DNA of 64,000 nucleotides from UBA10002 sp964373775. Its GTDB lineage: Bacteria > Patescibacteriota > Minisyncoccia > Phycocordibacterales > UBA10002. Each line of letters starts with the position of its first letter. Position 1 is the stretch's first letter. Below the pieces are notes generated by a model. That model saw nothing but the letters and a program-made list of their open reading frames with translations, searched no databases and was not told where the DNA came from. The DNA lies in contig CAYJWA010000001.1 in NCBI GenBank assembly GCA_964373775.1, positions 4,965 to 68,964 on the forward strand, written 5' to 3'. Both the position numbers and the translations under genes were made by a program. Of the stretch, positions 1 through 8,377 are shown piece after piece.

Positions 1-933
1 CACACTAAGAAAGTCTTGGTCACCGGAGGCGCCGGATTTATAGGTTCGAATGTCGTACGGTATCTGTGTGATAACGGATACTGCGTGTTGGTGATTGATG
101 ATCTCTCTTCAGGTTTTCGCCGGCTGGTAGACAAACGGGCGAGATTCTTCAAAGGTTCTATTGCCAACCAATCGCTTCTTTTGTGGATACTTCCCGGCAT
201 CACCGCTGTTTTTCATCTGGCAGCCACCTCAACCGTTACCTATTCAGTAAGTAACCCTCGGTTATACTTTGAGAATAATTTCATGAACGGAATACAGCTT
301 CTTGAAGCCATGAGAAAGGCCGGCGTAAAAAAAATGGTGTATGCGTCCAGCGCCGCTTCATATAACGGTCTAAAGTGCACCTCCATTGCCGAAGATGACG
401 CCGTAGGCCCGCTTACCCCCTACGGCGCCTCCAAGCTCGCGTTTGAGTGCGCCATGAGCGCGTACTGGCACTCCTTTAAGATAGAAGGAATCGCTTTGCG
501 TTTTTTTAATGTCTACGGACCGAATGATGAGCAACCCAATAATTCGCGGGCTATCCCGATGTGGCTTGAAGCGGCGCTCTCGGGGGAAAAAGTCCCCTAT
601 CATTGGAAAGGAAAGCAGAAGCGCGATTATATCTTTGTTGAAGATGTGGCGCGCGCGATGGTGCTTGCCGCCGAAAAAGCCCGCGGTTTCAATGTGTATA
701 ATGTGGGAAGCGGGAAAGGGATATGGATGATAGATATTTTGAAAAAAATAGAAGACATTCTCGGAGAAAAGCTCATTTTACAGGATATGGGTTCGCGACC
801 GGGGGATCCGAAGTATGCCATTGCCAATATCAAGAAGATTCAGAAAGGACTTGGTTGGGAGCCGCGTATCGGTTTAGATGAAGGCTTGCGACGGACTATT
901 GCCTATTTCAAGAAGCGATTTAAAAAGACATGA
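1..933 (+). CDS. NAD-dependent sugar epimerase/dehydratase (extended SDR), 5' partial
   Basis: The frame is open from the first base, so the true start lies upstream of the window; an internal TTG at 16 is unlikely to be the start. The protein has the N-terminal Rossmann motif GGAGFIG, the ASSAASY segment after it, and the catalytic PYGASK (Tyr-x3-Lys) typical of UDP-glucose 4-epimerase-like extended SDRs. About 310 residues are visible, close to the full family length, so only a few residues are missing. It probably epimerises or dehydrates an NDP-sugar in the cytoplasm; the exact substrate cannot be told. A methyltransferase gene follows 24 bp downstream on the same strand. Confidence 0.85.
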   Translation, partial: HTKKVLVTGGAGFIGSNVVRYLCDNGYCVLVIDDLSSGFRRLVDKRARFFKGSIANQSLLLWILPGITAVFHLAATSTVTYSVSNPRLYFENNFMNGIQLLEAMRKAGVKKMVYASSAASYNGLKCTSIAEDDAVGPLTPYGASKLAFECAMSAYWHSFKIEGIALRFFNVYGPNDEQPNNSRAIPMWLEAALSGEKVPYHWKGKQKRDYIFVEDVARAMVLAAEKARGFNVYNVGSGKGIWMIDILKKIEDILGEKLILQDMGSRPGDPKYAIANIKKIQKGLGWEPRIGLDEGLRRTIAYFKKRFKKT

Positions 934-957
934 GTCCCATACTGGATCTCCATCATC

Positions 958-1668
958 ATGGTGCTTAGCCATATTTCAACATATCTAAAAAAGATAGTCC
1001 GGCGATGCGGGCTTATGCCCATGGTTACTGCCCTAAACAATCTTCGCTGTCGTGTCATAAAAAAAATATGCCTCCTTACGGGGAGAAATCCTCTGGAGTA
1101 TGTCTATACCGATTCTTTCTTCAGCATAGCTCGGCACGAACATGTCTTGGGAAATACACCGAAGATAGTGGCTGATATTGTTTCTCATTTTTATAAACCG
1201 AAAAAGGTTGTTGATTTCGGTTGCGGGTGCGGTATATATCTGCGCGAATTCGAGCGTCTGGGAGCCGAGGTGTTCGGCATTGATGGAAGTCCGGCCGCGG
1301 AAAGGAATCTCGCTATACCTCGGAAGAAATTCCGGCTCGCCGATCTTACTAAGAATATTTACTTACCGGAGCGTTACGACTGTGCCATTTGTTTTGAAGT
1401 TGCCGAGCATATACCCACCAGTGCTTCTGAAACTCTGGTAGATAACATAACTCGCGGAAGTAACCTCGTCGTTTTCAGCTCTGCTCATAAAGGGCAAGGC
1501 GGACACGATCATATCAATGAGCAAGACCCTGAATTCTGGGTTAGCGTTTTTCAAAAAAAAGGATTTGAGTTTCTCACAAAAGACACTCAAAGAATCAGGA
1601 CGGCGCTTAGAGATGCCGGGGCCATATTTTGGCTCGTTGATAACATCGCGATATTCAGAAAGCGATAA
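958..1668 (+). CDS. Class I SAM-dependent methyltransferase
   Basis: A 236-residue protein with the SAM-binding glycine motif VDFGCGCGIYL followed by an acidic residue in VFGIDGS, and the motif-IV-like CFEVAEHI. This is the Methyltransf_23-type fold found in glycan clusters, usually modifying sugars or lipid carriers. The acceptor is unknown. It follows the epimerase with a short gap and probably shares its transcript. It ends 22 bp from the convergent methyltransferase at 1690-2595. Confidence 0.8.
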   Translation: MVLSHISTYLKKIVRRCGLMPMVTALNNLRCRVIKKICLLTGRNPLEYVYTDSFFSIARHEHVLGNTPKIVADIVSHFYKPKKVVDFGCGCGIYLREFERLGAEVFGIDGSPAAERNLAIPRKKFRLADLTKNIYLPERYDCAICFEVAEHIPTSASETLVDNITRGSNLVVFSSAHKGQGGHDHINEQDPEFWVSVFQKKGFEFLTKDTQRIRTALRDAGAIFWLVDNIAIFRKR

Positions 1669-1689
1669 ACGAGTTCACTGTTCCTGCCC

Positions 1690-2595
1690 TTACCGCCGCT
1701 TCTCGCCGATAAAATATATAAAAGCAGATACTTCTATGGAACGGGGAAAGAGATTGAAAAGCAGGTCAAGGACTCGGAGCGGCGAGAGTATCACCATAAA
1801 TAAATATGTTGCGAGGTTATAGACCGCTTCGGATATAAGTGAAAACGGCAGAGCCAGAAAATACATTAAAAATGTAACGAGAGCTGACGCGGGTCCGCCA
1901 AGGACCCCCATTTTTATAAGCGTGAAGTCATAGAACTTCTGCTGCAAACCCTCGTGTGTCAGTCGTATGTAGTCATTGGGCGAAGCGTGGAAAGGCATGA
2001 TGAACGGGATGCTCACATAGACAAATCCTCCCGGCTTTACCACGCGGTACATCTCTCGTATGGCCTGTTCCGCGTCAGGCGTGTGTTCTATGGTGGATTC
2101 GGAGATGAGCATGTCAAGCGAATTGTCTTTGAACGGAAGCGCGGCGGCATCGGCAACGATGTCCACATTCTTAAACGGAAAGATATCGAGATTGATGACC
2201 GCGGGATGCACATTGGTGATGCCCGAGCCGACATTAATGATGATTTTATCCTTCGCCCGTTCCCCGTAGAGTTGCTCAATGGCTTTTTTCGGCCTCTGCC
2301 CAAAGTAAGAAACACTTCCGATCGCATAGGTGAGAAAGACAAAAAAGGCGGGCCACTTTTTCACCAGCGATTTGAAGCGGTTCACGAATTGCTTCGCTTC
2401 CGCGTCGTATTTTCGTATGCTCTCATCCGCGTTCTTGGTGAAGTAGAGCACGGAGTCTCGAACAGGATATTCAATGAAGCATCCATCGCAGGTAAGTTTT
2501 TGCTCCCGAATCGAAAGCGAACTTCTCCTACAAGCAGGGCAGAGGAGGAGGGGAAGAAGTTTATCTATCAGTGTTTTCTTATCTTCTCTATACAT
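1690..2595 (-). CDS. SAM-dependent methyltransferase with N-terminal zinc ribbon
   Basis: The 301-residue minus-strand protein starts with a Trm112-like zinc ribbon (LLCPACRRSS and CDGCFIEYPV, two Cys-x2-Cys pairs). A class I methyltransferase domain follows (INVGSGITNVHP, SESTIEHTPD, VVKPGGFVYVSIPF). The C-terminus has hydrophobic segments that could sit on the membrane. This architecture is common in exopolysaccharide loci. It is divergent from the GT-C-like gene at 2639, so the 43 bp between them must hold both promoters or leader regions. Confidence 0.8.
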   Translation of the reverse strand: MYREDKKTLIDKLLPLLLCPACRRSSLSIREQKLTCDGCFIEYPVRDSVLYFTKNADESIRKYDAEAKQFVNRFKSLVKKWPAFFVFLTYAIGSVSYFGQRPKKAIEQLYGERAKDKIIINVGSGITNVHPAVINLDIFPFKNVDIVADAAALPFKDNSLDMLISESTIEHTPDAEQAIREMYRVVKPGGFVYVSIPFIMPFHASPNDYIRLTHEGLQQKFYDFTLIKMGVLGGPASALVTFLMYFLALPFSLISEAVYNLATYLFMVILSPLRVLDLLFNLFPRSIEVSAFIYFIGEKRR

Positions 2596-2638
2596 GTTTC
2601 ATATATACGGGTATCATAGTAAGCTATACTATAAAAAT

Positions 2639-4420
2639 ATGCTATCCATAATCCGCTCACATGCGCTGGCCATAGCCACCGCGTTTCTCATCGGTCTCAT
2701 CTACGGCCTCCCCCACCTTTTCTTTATCGTGTTCTTGGACGGTGCGTATCGGGATATCCCGATGTTACGGACACCAAATGAGGGTTCGTACCTAGGAAGA
2801 GTTCAGGACATCATTGACGGCCATGGAGCGCTCGGGTCTCCTTTCTTTTTTGAGTATAAGAATCAGCCGCCGCTTTCTCCGCCGACCGGGGAATGGTTCT
2901 ATGCGTTACCTGCTTTGGTGTTTGGAATTTCTCCCGCCACGGTGCTTGTGATAAGCAAATTCATACTGCCTTCCGTTCTGTTTCTTCTCATCTACGCGCT
3001 TATGTTACGGCTTACGGGAAGTGGAGGAATGTCGCAAAAAATAAACGCGATTGCCTGCGGCTTGCTCATCGTTCTCGGCTACGACCTCATAGATTACCGC
3101 ACCGTCCTTGCTTATTTTCAGGAGACCGATTCGCCGGTGTCTTTTTTATTGTGGGCGAAGCCAGTTAACCCGACTCTTGGCGCACTTTTCTTAATCCCTT
3201 TTTTGACTCTGGTTTTGGCGCTTATACAGAGGACGAAACGCCACATAAGCGCGTGTATAGGGGCTTCACTGCTCCTCGCCCTCATGTTCAGCAGTTATTT
3301 TTTTAGCTGGGGCATCGCTGTCTCCGTGCTCGCCGCGCTTATTGTACTCTTTCTCTTTCAGAAAGAATACAAAATTGCCTGTACGCTTGCGTTTGTCGTG
3401 CCCCTTGGTGTTTTATTTTCCTCGCCCTATTGGATAGGCGTGTGGCGCGCCTCGCAGAGTCCGTGGTACGAAGAATCAGTTCTGCGGAACGGACTTTTTC
3501 TGACGCACTACCCGATTCTCAATAAGCTCCTCCTCGCGGCGCTTGTGTTCTATCTGCTCACATTGGCCGCGGATTTCTTCTGGAAAAAGAAGAACCATGT
3601 CGCGTATCGCTTTGAGGCATGGCACTCCTTTACGCTCGCGCTTCTCCTCGGGGGTTTATGGGCATATAGCCAGCAAATGATTACCGGTCGGACTATCTGG
3701 CCGTATCATTTCGTGCAATACACCATCCCGCTCGCGATGGTCGCGGGTTTTGCGCTCCTCTACCACATCATCCGAGGATGGAATCGCTATCTGTGGGCGG
3801 GAGTGGTAGCGCTCGCTTCCCTCTCCTCGCTCTGGTTCGGCGTATACACGCAGATGAAAGTGTACACGTCCGCTCGTTCCGAATCCGCGAAGCTTCAAGA
3901 CCGCGCGCCTCTATTCGAGTGGTTGAACACGCGAGAAAAGGACTGCGTCGTCTTCGTGAATGAAGACAGTCCAGACATGTCAGCGTTAAATACGCTCATC
4001 CCGGCATTTACTCATTGCAATCGTTACGCATCCACCGAATTTTACGCTCTTATACCGTACGAGAGAGGGCTTTATAGTTATCTCGCGCTACTACGTCTTA
4101 AAGGCGTATCCGCTGATGCCATTGACGAATATATGCTCGCGCATGGGCGCGATGCCGCCCCGTATCTTTATTCCAATTGGAAAGGGTTATTCGGTGTCAA
4201 AGACTTTCCTGATTTCTCCGACCCGCTTCTCGAGGAGCGCATAAGCGCTTTTCCCAAACAATATCGCGAGTATGCCGCTTTGGATTTTAAAACCGAACTA
4301 GAGCGATACCGAATCGATTATATTCTATCGGCCGGGCCGCTTGATACAAAAGTTGCCGCGCAGCTTCCGCACATAGCAAAGGTATTCGAAAACAAAGGCC
4401 TCGTGCTCTATGAGTTCTAG
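2639..4420 (+). CDS. Polytopic membrane protein, probable GT-C-type glycosyltransferase
   Basis: About 593 residues with roughly a dozen hydrophobic segments, beginning with a membrane helix right after the chosen ATG at 2639 (the open frame runs upstream to 2474, but that part overlaps the divergent gene). A large soluble C-terminal part follows, ending in IDYILSAGPLDTK. The overall plan (short N-terminus, acidic first extracytoplasmic loop, C-terminal soluble domain) resembles the paralogous proteins at 16099 and 23793 and GT-C enzymes that use polyprenyl-phosphate sugars. Donor and acceptor are unknown. Confidence 0.65.
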   Translation: MLSIIRSHALAIATAFLIGLIYGLPHLFFIVFLDGAYRDIPMLRTPNEGSYLGRVQDIIDGHGALGSPFFFEYKNQPPLSPPTGEWFYALPALVFGISPATVLVISKFILPSVLFLLIYALMLRLTGSGGMSQKINAIACGLLIVLGYDLIDYRTVLAYFQETDSPVSFLLWAKPVNPTLGALFLIPFLTLVLALIQRTKRHISACIGASLLLALMFSSYFFSWGIAVSVLAALIVLFLFQKEYKIACTLAFVVPLGVLFSSPYWIGVWRASQSPWYEESVLRNGLFLTHYPILNKLLLAALVFYLLTLAADFFWKKKNHVAYRFEAWHSFTLALLLGGLWAYSQQMITGRTIWPYHFVQYTIPLAMVAGFALLYHIIRGWNRYLWAGVVALASLSSLWFGVYTQMKVYTSARSESAKLQDRAPLFEWLNTREKDCVVFVNEDSPDMSALNTLIPAFTHCNRYASTEFYALIPYERGLYSYLALLRLKGVSADAIDEYMLAHGRDAAPYLYSNWKGLFGVKDFPDFSDPLLEERISAFPKQYREYAALDFKTELERYRIDYILSAGPLDTKVAAQLPHIAKVFENKGLVLYEF

Positions 4421-4461
4421 CTCGCAAACAACTTCTGGTGAGAGCGGTAGGTTTTAGATGT

Positions 4462-5676
4462 ATGGCCTGTTTCATCTGTGGTGGGGGAAGACCTCGTAAG
4501 TTCCTGGACCTTGGGTCCCAACCTCCGAGCGACGCGTTTTTGCGAAAGAAGGATTTGACGAAGCCGGAAGCGAAGTATCCGCTCGCGTTGTATTCCTGTG
4601 AGAAGTGCGGTCTCGTCCAACTCGGCTATGTGGTAGATCCGAAGGTGTTGTTTACCGAGTATGTCTACACTACCGGCATGAATAACAGCCTACGGAAAAA
4701 TTTCAAAGAATTGGTCGAAAAACTCGTCTCCCGCTTCGCGCTCGGTGCGAACGACCTTGCGGTCGACATCGGTTCAAATGACGGGACATTGCTCACCAAT
4801 TACGCGCCATACGGAGTGAAGATTCTTGGTATTGACCCATCCAGCGCAGGCAAGATTGCGCAGGAGAGCGGAATTCCCACACTGACTGAATTTTTCAACG
4901 AGAAAACCGCAAAGGAAGCAGCAAAAACACACGGGCAGGCAAGAGTGATTACCGCGACCAATGTTTTCGCGCATGTGGATAATCTTGATTCATTCATGCG
5001 TGGCCTTCAAGCTGTTCTTGCTAAAGACGGCGTGTTCGTCTCCGAATCGGGCTACCTTCTCGATATGGTAGAAACTCTCGGATACGACGCGATTTACCAC
5101 GAGCATCTTCGGTACTATTCGCTTCGACCACTTGCGGCGCTGTTCAAGAGATTCGGTATGGAGATAATCGATGTGGAGCGGATACCGAGTCATAACGGCT
5201 CGATCAGAGTCTACGCGGCGTTTAAGGGAGCATACAAAAGAGCGGCATCGGTAAGCAAACTTTTGGCGCTTGAAGAGAGCAAAGCCCTGCATAGGAAAGA
5301 AACCTTCGTTCAATTTGCAAAGCGCGTTCATGAACACCGCGACTCGTTAGTCGCGCTTCTTACCGGCGCGAAAAAATCCGGGCAACGCATTGTCGGCATA
5401 GGGGCTCCGGCAAAGGGGAACACACTCCTTAATTTTTGCGGATTTAGCAGCGAACAAGTAGAGTATTTGGTAGAAAAAAGCAACCTCAAGATCGGGCTTT
5501 TCGCGCCCGGGTCGCGTATTCCCGTCGTTGCAGAGGATAAGCTGTTTGAAGACCAGCCGGATTATGCACTTTTGCTGTCTTGGAATCTTGCTCGTGAACT
5601 CATTCCAAAACTTAAGCAAAAAGGATTTAAAGGAAAGTTTATTATTCCGTTTCCGGAACTAAGAATTTTGGGTTAG
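4462..5676 (+). CDS. Sugar C-methyltransferase (Methyltransf_13/14 type)
   Basis: About 404 residues: an N-terminal zinc-binding domain (CFICGG ... CEKCGLVQLG), a central SAM domain (VDIGSNDGTLLTNY), and the C-terminal Methyltransf_14-like domain with GIGAPAKGNTLLN. The conserved YDAIYHEHLRYYSL contains the Tyr/His-Glu-His residues known to act in TylC3/TcaB9-type NDP-sugar C-3 methyltransferases. It probably adds a branching methyl to a 4-keto-6-deoxysugar, which fits the Gmd gene nearby. I chose ATG 4462 because the protein then opens MACFICGG; GTG 4438 is an alternative. It has a divergent homologue at 18724. Confidence 0.85.
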   Translation: MACFICGGGRPRKFLDLGSQPPSDAFLRKKDLTKPEAKYPLALYSCEKCGLVQLGYVVDPKVLFTEYVYTTGMNNSLRKNFKELVEKLVSRFALGANDLAVDIGSNDGTLLTNYAPYGVKILGIDPSSAGKIAQESGIPTLTEFFNEKTAKEAAKTHGQARVITATNVFAHVDNLDSFMRGLQAVLAKDGVFVSESGYLLDMVETLGYDAIYHEHLRYYSLRPLAALFKRFGMEIIDVERIPSHNGSIRVYAAFKGAYKRAASVSKLLALEESKALHRKETFVQFAKRVHEHRDSLVALLTGAKKSGQRIVGIGAPAKGNTLLNFCGFSSEQVEYLVEKSNLKIGLFAPGSRIPVVAEDKLFEDQPDYALLLSWNLARELIPKLKQKGFKGKFIIPFPELRILG

Positions 5677-5778
5677 GGTTAAGAAACCCGTTTGGTCTAA
5701 AGGTTAGGGTTAGGAATGACATAACCCATGAATCTAACCCATTCTGATATCCTAACCTTTAACCTAACTTCTCTTACT
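5677..5778. repeat. Intergenic inverted-repeat region built on the word GTTAG/CTAAC
   Basis: The stretch between two genes is made of repeated GGTTAGGG-like words on the left and CCTAACC-like words on the right. For example GGTTAGGA at 5708-5715 pairs with TCCTAACC at 5750-5757. It begins inside the stop region of the C-methyltransferase and ends next to the ATG at 5779. No promoter is evident. Confidence 0.6.
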
Positions 5779-6603
5779 ATGAATCTTCCTTTACTTGGCA
5801 TGGGGACTTGGGGCATGGGAGGTAAGTTCGAAAAAGACCCCTCCAACTTTGACGAATCGGTTGAGGCGCTCCGGTTCGGATTTGCGCTCGGCATTTTTCT
5901 GGTGGATGTAGCAGAGCTTCACGGTGGGGGACTTACCGAGAAAATAGTCGGCGAGGCCATTAAGGGCTACCCGAGAGAAAAGATTCAAATCATTTCCAAA
6001 GTTTCCCGTGACCATTTGAAATATGATGAGGTGCTCAAAGCCGCCGAGGGAAGCCTAAAACGCCTCAATACGGACTACATTGACCTCTATATGATTCATA
6101 AACTTCCTTTGGGGGTATCGGAGCCGGCTGCTCTAACATTATCGGCTCTCGAGCGGTTATTTAAGGACGGCCTTGTTCGACATATCGGAGTGAGCAATTT
6201 TAGCAAAGTCCAGATCGAAACAGCGCAAGACCACCTTACCGAAGCGAGAATTGAAGCGAATGAAATAGAATACAATCTTCTGTTTCAAGAGGCGGGAGAT
6301 GAAGTCGCACCGTTTTGCAAAAAGAACGGTATCAAGATAATCGCGCATCGTCCTTTAGCGAAGGGTATGCTTACTTCAGGCAAGTCGAAAATACTGGATA
6401 GGTTGTCGCGCAAATACAACAAGACTCCAGCCCAGATTGCGCTGAATTTTATTATGTCGCAGGATATGACGGCGATACCAAAAGCAAGCAACAAGGAACA
6501 TATCAAGGAAAATATCGGTGCGCTCGGCTGGAAACTCTCTGAAGAGGATATCACACTACTTCAAACGCTCGACGGATCATTACCTTATGAACAAATTAAG
6601 TAA
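5779..6603 (+). CDS. Aldo/keto reductase
   Basis: About 274 residues opening LPLLGMGTWGMGG, then VDVAELHGGG, SKVSRDH, YIDLYMIHKLP, GVSNFS and IPKASN. This is the TIM-barrel AKR pattern, with the usual Asp and His positions; the catalytic Tyr of the D-x4-Y motif is replaced because the region reads VDVAELHGGG. It may reduce a keto sugar. I chose ATG 5779 because the upstream in-frame ATG at 5728 would place the repeat words in the protein. The 3' end overlaps the Gmd gene by 17 bp, so the two are translationally coupled. Confidence 0.8.
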   Translation: MNLPLLGMGTWGMGGKFEKDPSNFDESVEALRFGFALGIFLVDVAELHGGGLTEKIVGEAIKGYPREKIQIISKVSRDHLKYDEVLKAAEGSLKRLNTDYIDLYMIHKLPLGVSEPAALTLSALERLFKDGLVRHIGVSNFSKVQIETAQDHLTEARIEANEIEYNLLFQEAGDEVAPFCKKNGIKIIAHRPLAKGMLTSGKSKILDRLSRKYNKTPAQIALNFIMSQDMTAIPKASNKEHIKENIGALGWKLSEEDITLLQTLDGSLPYEQIK

Positions 6604-7678
6604 AGGCAAAAAACAGAAAAAGGCGATTATAAGCGGCATTACCGGCCAAGACGGTTCGTACCTTGCCGAGCTTTTACTTCTAAAAGGGTATGAAGTTTAC
6701 GGACTTCAGCGCCGCGCGTCTCTTCCGAATACCGGACGCATTGACCATCTCTACGGCAAAAAGGGTTTCAATATGACCTACGCCGATCTCTCGGATAGTT
6801 CAAATCTGCTTCGCGTGATCAAGAAAATCGAGCCGGATGAGTTCTACAATCTCGGGGCGCAGAGTCACGTTTCGGTGAGCTTTGATGTGCCTGAATTTAC
6901 AGTGAACACAAATGCGCTAGGACCTCTTCGTATTCTTGAGACGATACGAAACCTAGGACTTCCAATAAAGTACTATCAGGCAAGTTCGTCGGAGATGTTC
7001 GGAAAGGTGCTCGAGATACCCCAAAGAGTGACGACTCCGTTCAACCCTCAATCACCCTACGGCCTCTCAAAAGTATTCGCGTATCACATCACCAAGATTT
7101 ACCGCACCGGCTACGGCATTTTTGCTTCAAACGGCATTCTCTTCAATCATGAATCTCCGCGTCGAGGACTTACCTTTGTTACGAGAAAGATTACCGTCGG
7201 CCTATCGCGCATTTCACTCGGGCTCCAAAAAACACTCCGGCTCGGGAACCTCGACGCTAAACGTGATTGGGGATATTCTAAGGATTACGTCGAAGCCATC
7301 TGGAAGATTCTGCAACACAAAGAAGCGGATGATTTTCTCATCGCGACCGGAGAAACCCATTCGGTACGCGAATTTGTCGAGGAGGCGGGGAAGCATCTTA
7401 ACATGGATATCGTCTGGAAAGGTAAGGGTCTTGACGAGAAGGGGATTGACCGAAAGACGGGAAGGATCGTCGTGGAGGTTGACCCAATTCACTTCAGGCC
7501 CAACGAAGTTGAGTTTCTGCAAGGGGACGCATCGAAAGCGCAGAACCTCCTCGGCTGGAAGCCCAAAACAACCTTTGCCGCGCTGGCGAAGCTTATGGTG
7601 GAGCAGGACATTGTGTACGTGAGGCGTGAGCAGGCAATCGGGCATCCGGTCGTGACGCAGAGGAAGTTCCAAGTGTAA
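6587..7678 (+). CDS. gmd: GDP-mannose 4,6-dehydratase
   Basis: About 363 residues with hallmark Gmd motifs: ISGITGQDGSYLAELLL at the N-terminus, YQASSSEMFGK, SPYGLSKVFAYH (catalytic Tyr-x3-Lys), NHESPRRGLTFVTRKI and KRDWGYSKDYVEA. It converts GDP-D-mannose to GDP-4-keto-6-deoxymannose in the cytoplasm, the precursor of fucose, rhamnose, perosamine or dideoxy sugars. The start at 6587 is chosen over the longer frame (6518) because the protein then has a normal N-terminus. A second copy lies at 13301-14311. Confidence 0.92.
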   Translation: MNKLSKGKKQKKAIISGITGQDGSYLAELLLLKGYEVYGLQRRASLPNTGRIDHLYGKKGFNMTYADLSDSSNLLRVIKKIEPDEFYNLGAQSHVSVSFDVPEFTVNTNALGPLRILETIRNLGLPIKYYQASSSEMFGKVLEIPQRVTTPFNPQSPYGLSKVFAYHITKIYRTGYGIFASNGILFNHESPRRGLTFVTRKITVGLSRISLGLQKTLRLGNLDAKRDWGYSKDYVEAIWKILQHKEADDFLIATGETHSVREFVEEAGKHLNMDIVWKGKGLDEKGIDRKTGRIVVEVDPIHFRPNEVEFLQGDASKAQNLLGWKPKTTFAALAKLMVEQDIVYVRREQAIGHPVVTQRKFQV

Positions 7679-7853
7679 AAAGAAAAATCCCAAATCACAA
7701 GCACCAAATTACAAACAATATCCAATTCCGAAATTCCAATTGCCGAAATTGATTCTGGGTTCTGAATTTGAAAGTTCGAATTTGTTTGTGGTTTGTCTGG
7801 CTTTGCCAGATCTCGCAAAGCGAGAGAATTTGTAATTTGTGATTTAATTTTCT
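7679..7853. repeat. Intergenic inverted-repeat region built on CAAAT/ATTTG words
   Basis: Left-arm words (AAATCACAA, AAATTACAAA at 7692-7715) pair with TTTGTAATTTGTGATTT near 7829-7845. Inside are TTCCGAAATT-type words and two tight hairpins, TCTGGCTTTGCCAGA (7796-7810) and TCTCGCAAAGCGAGA (7811-7825). It fills the whole space between gmd and the cupin ATG at 7854. A hairpin with the same ATCTCGC/GCGAGA arms recurs at the window end. Confidence 0.6.
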
Positions 7854-8243
7854 ATGGACAAGATATTTTTAGGCAAAAAACTTGTTGCGATTCGTGTTAG
7901 AAAGTTCCCTAACGGAACGAATCCAGTGTCGTCTCCTAACGGCGCCCTCCAGCTCCTTACCATGAAACGTCCAAAAGGGCATATCGTCAAAGGACATCTG
8001 CATGTTCCTAAAACGCGCGTGACGAGGGTGCTTCAAGAGTGCCTCATCGTCATTAAAGGAAAAATACGGTACGACCTTTTCGATAAGAAAGGGAAATGCC
8101 TTAAGAAAGTGTTGGTAAAGGCGGGGGAGGCAATGCTTATTTTAGACGCTCCCCACTCCGTTCATTTTCTTGAAGACACAGTTGCCTATGAGCTCAAAAA
8201 CGGTCCGTTTATAGACGACAAAGAATTTCTTAAAATCAGTTAA
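7854..8243 (+). CDS. Small cupin-like protein (WxcM/FdtA-like)
   Basis: A 129-residue protein with a beta-rich cupin pattern: HIVKGHLHVPKTR (two His), ECLIVIKGKIRYDLFD, KAGEAMLILDAPHSVHFLED (His). Small cupins of this type in sugar clusters act as 3,4-ketoisomerases or bind sugar nucleotides; here the substrate is unknown. It is the last sugar-type gene before the non-sugar island at 8.3-10.9 kb. Confidence 0.6.
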   Translation: MDKIFLGKKLVAIRVRKFPNGTNPVSSPNGALQLLTMKRPKGHIVKGHLHVPKTRVTRVLQECLIVIKGKIRYDLFDKKGKCLKKVLVKAGEAMLILDAPHSVHFLEDTVAYELKNGPFIDDKEFLKIS

Positions 8244-8318
8244 AGCTGTGTCTTAGGGCGTTCTGCTCAAGCTACGTAAATACGATCGTGGTTATATGGC
8301 AGGTACCACACAAAGTCC

Positions 8319-8347
8319 TTGACTCGTTTATATATCTGTGCTAATGT
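8319..8347 (+). promoter_or_regulatory. Probable sigma70 promoter for the HD-domain gene
   Basis: TTGACT (8319-8324), 17-bp spacer, TAATGT (8342-8347). The -35 is close to consensus, the -10 weak. Confidence 0.5.
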
Positions 8348-8370
8348 TCCTTTCAAACAAAGAAAGGAAC
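8346..8370 (+). promoter_or_regulatory. Inverted repeat over start site and Shine-Dalgarno
   Basis: GTTCCTTTC (8346-8354), a 7-nt A-rich spacer, then GAAAGGAAC (8362-8370): a perfect 9-bp stem. The right arm contains the AAAGGAA Shine-Dalgarno 7 bp before ATG 8378. If transcription starts from the promoter just upstream, the left arm lies near +1, so this could be an operator or, with an earlier start, an RNA hairpin hiding the ribosome site. Confidence 0.45.
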
Positions 8371-8377
8371 ATTGACA

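Noticed and set aside
1954..2619. 221-codon plus-strand frame
   Set aside because: It is antisense to the well-supported zinc-ribbon methyltransferase (1690-2595) and shows no recognisable motif.
5672..5720. TTAGGG-like telomere repeat
   Set aside because: Only a few irregular units, facing complementary CCTAACC words; it belongs to the word-structured intergenic class, not to a telomere.
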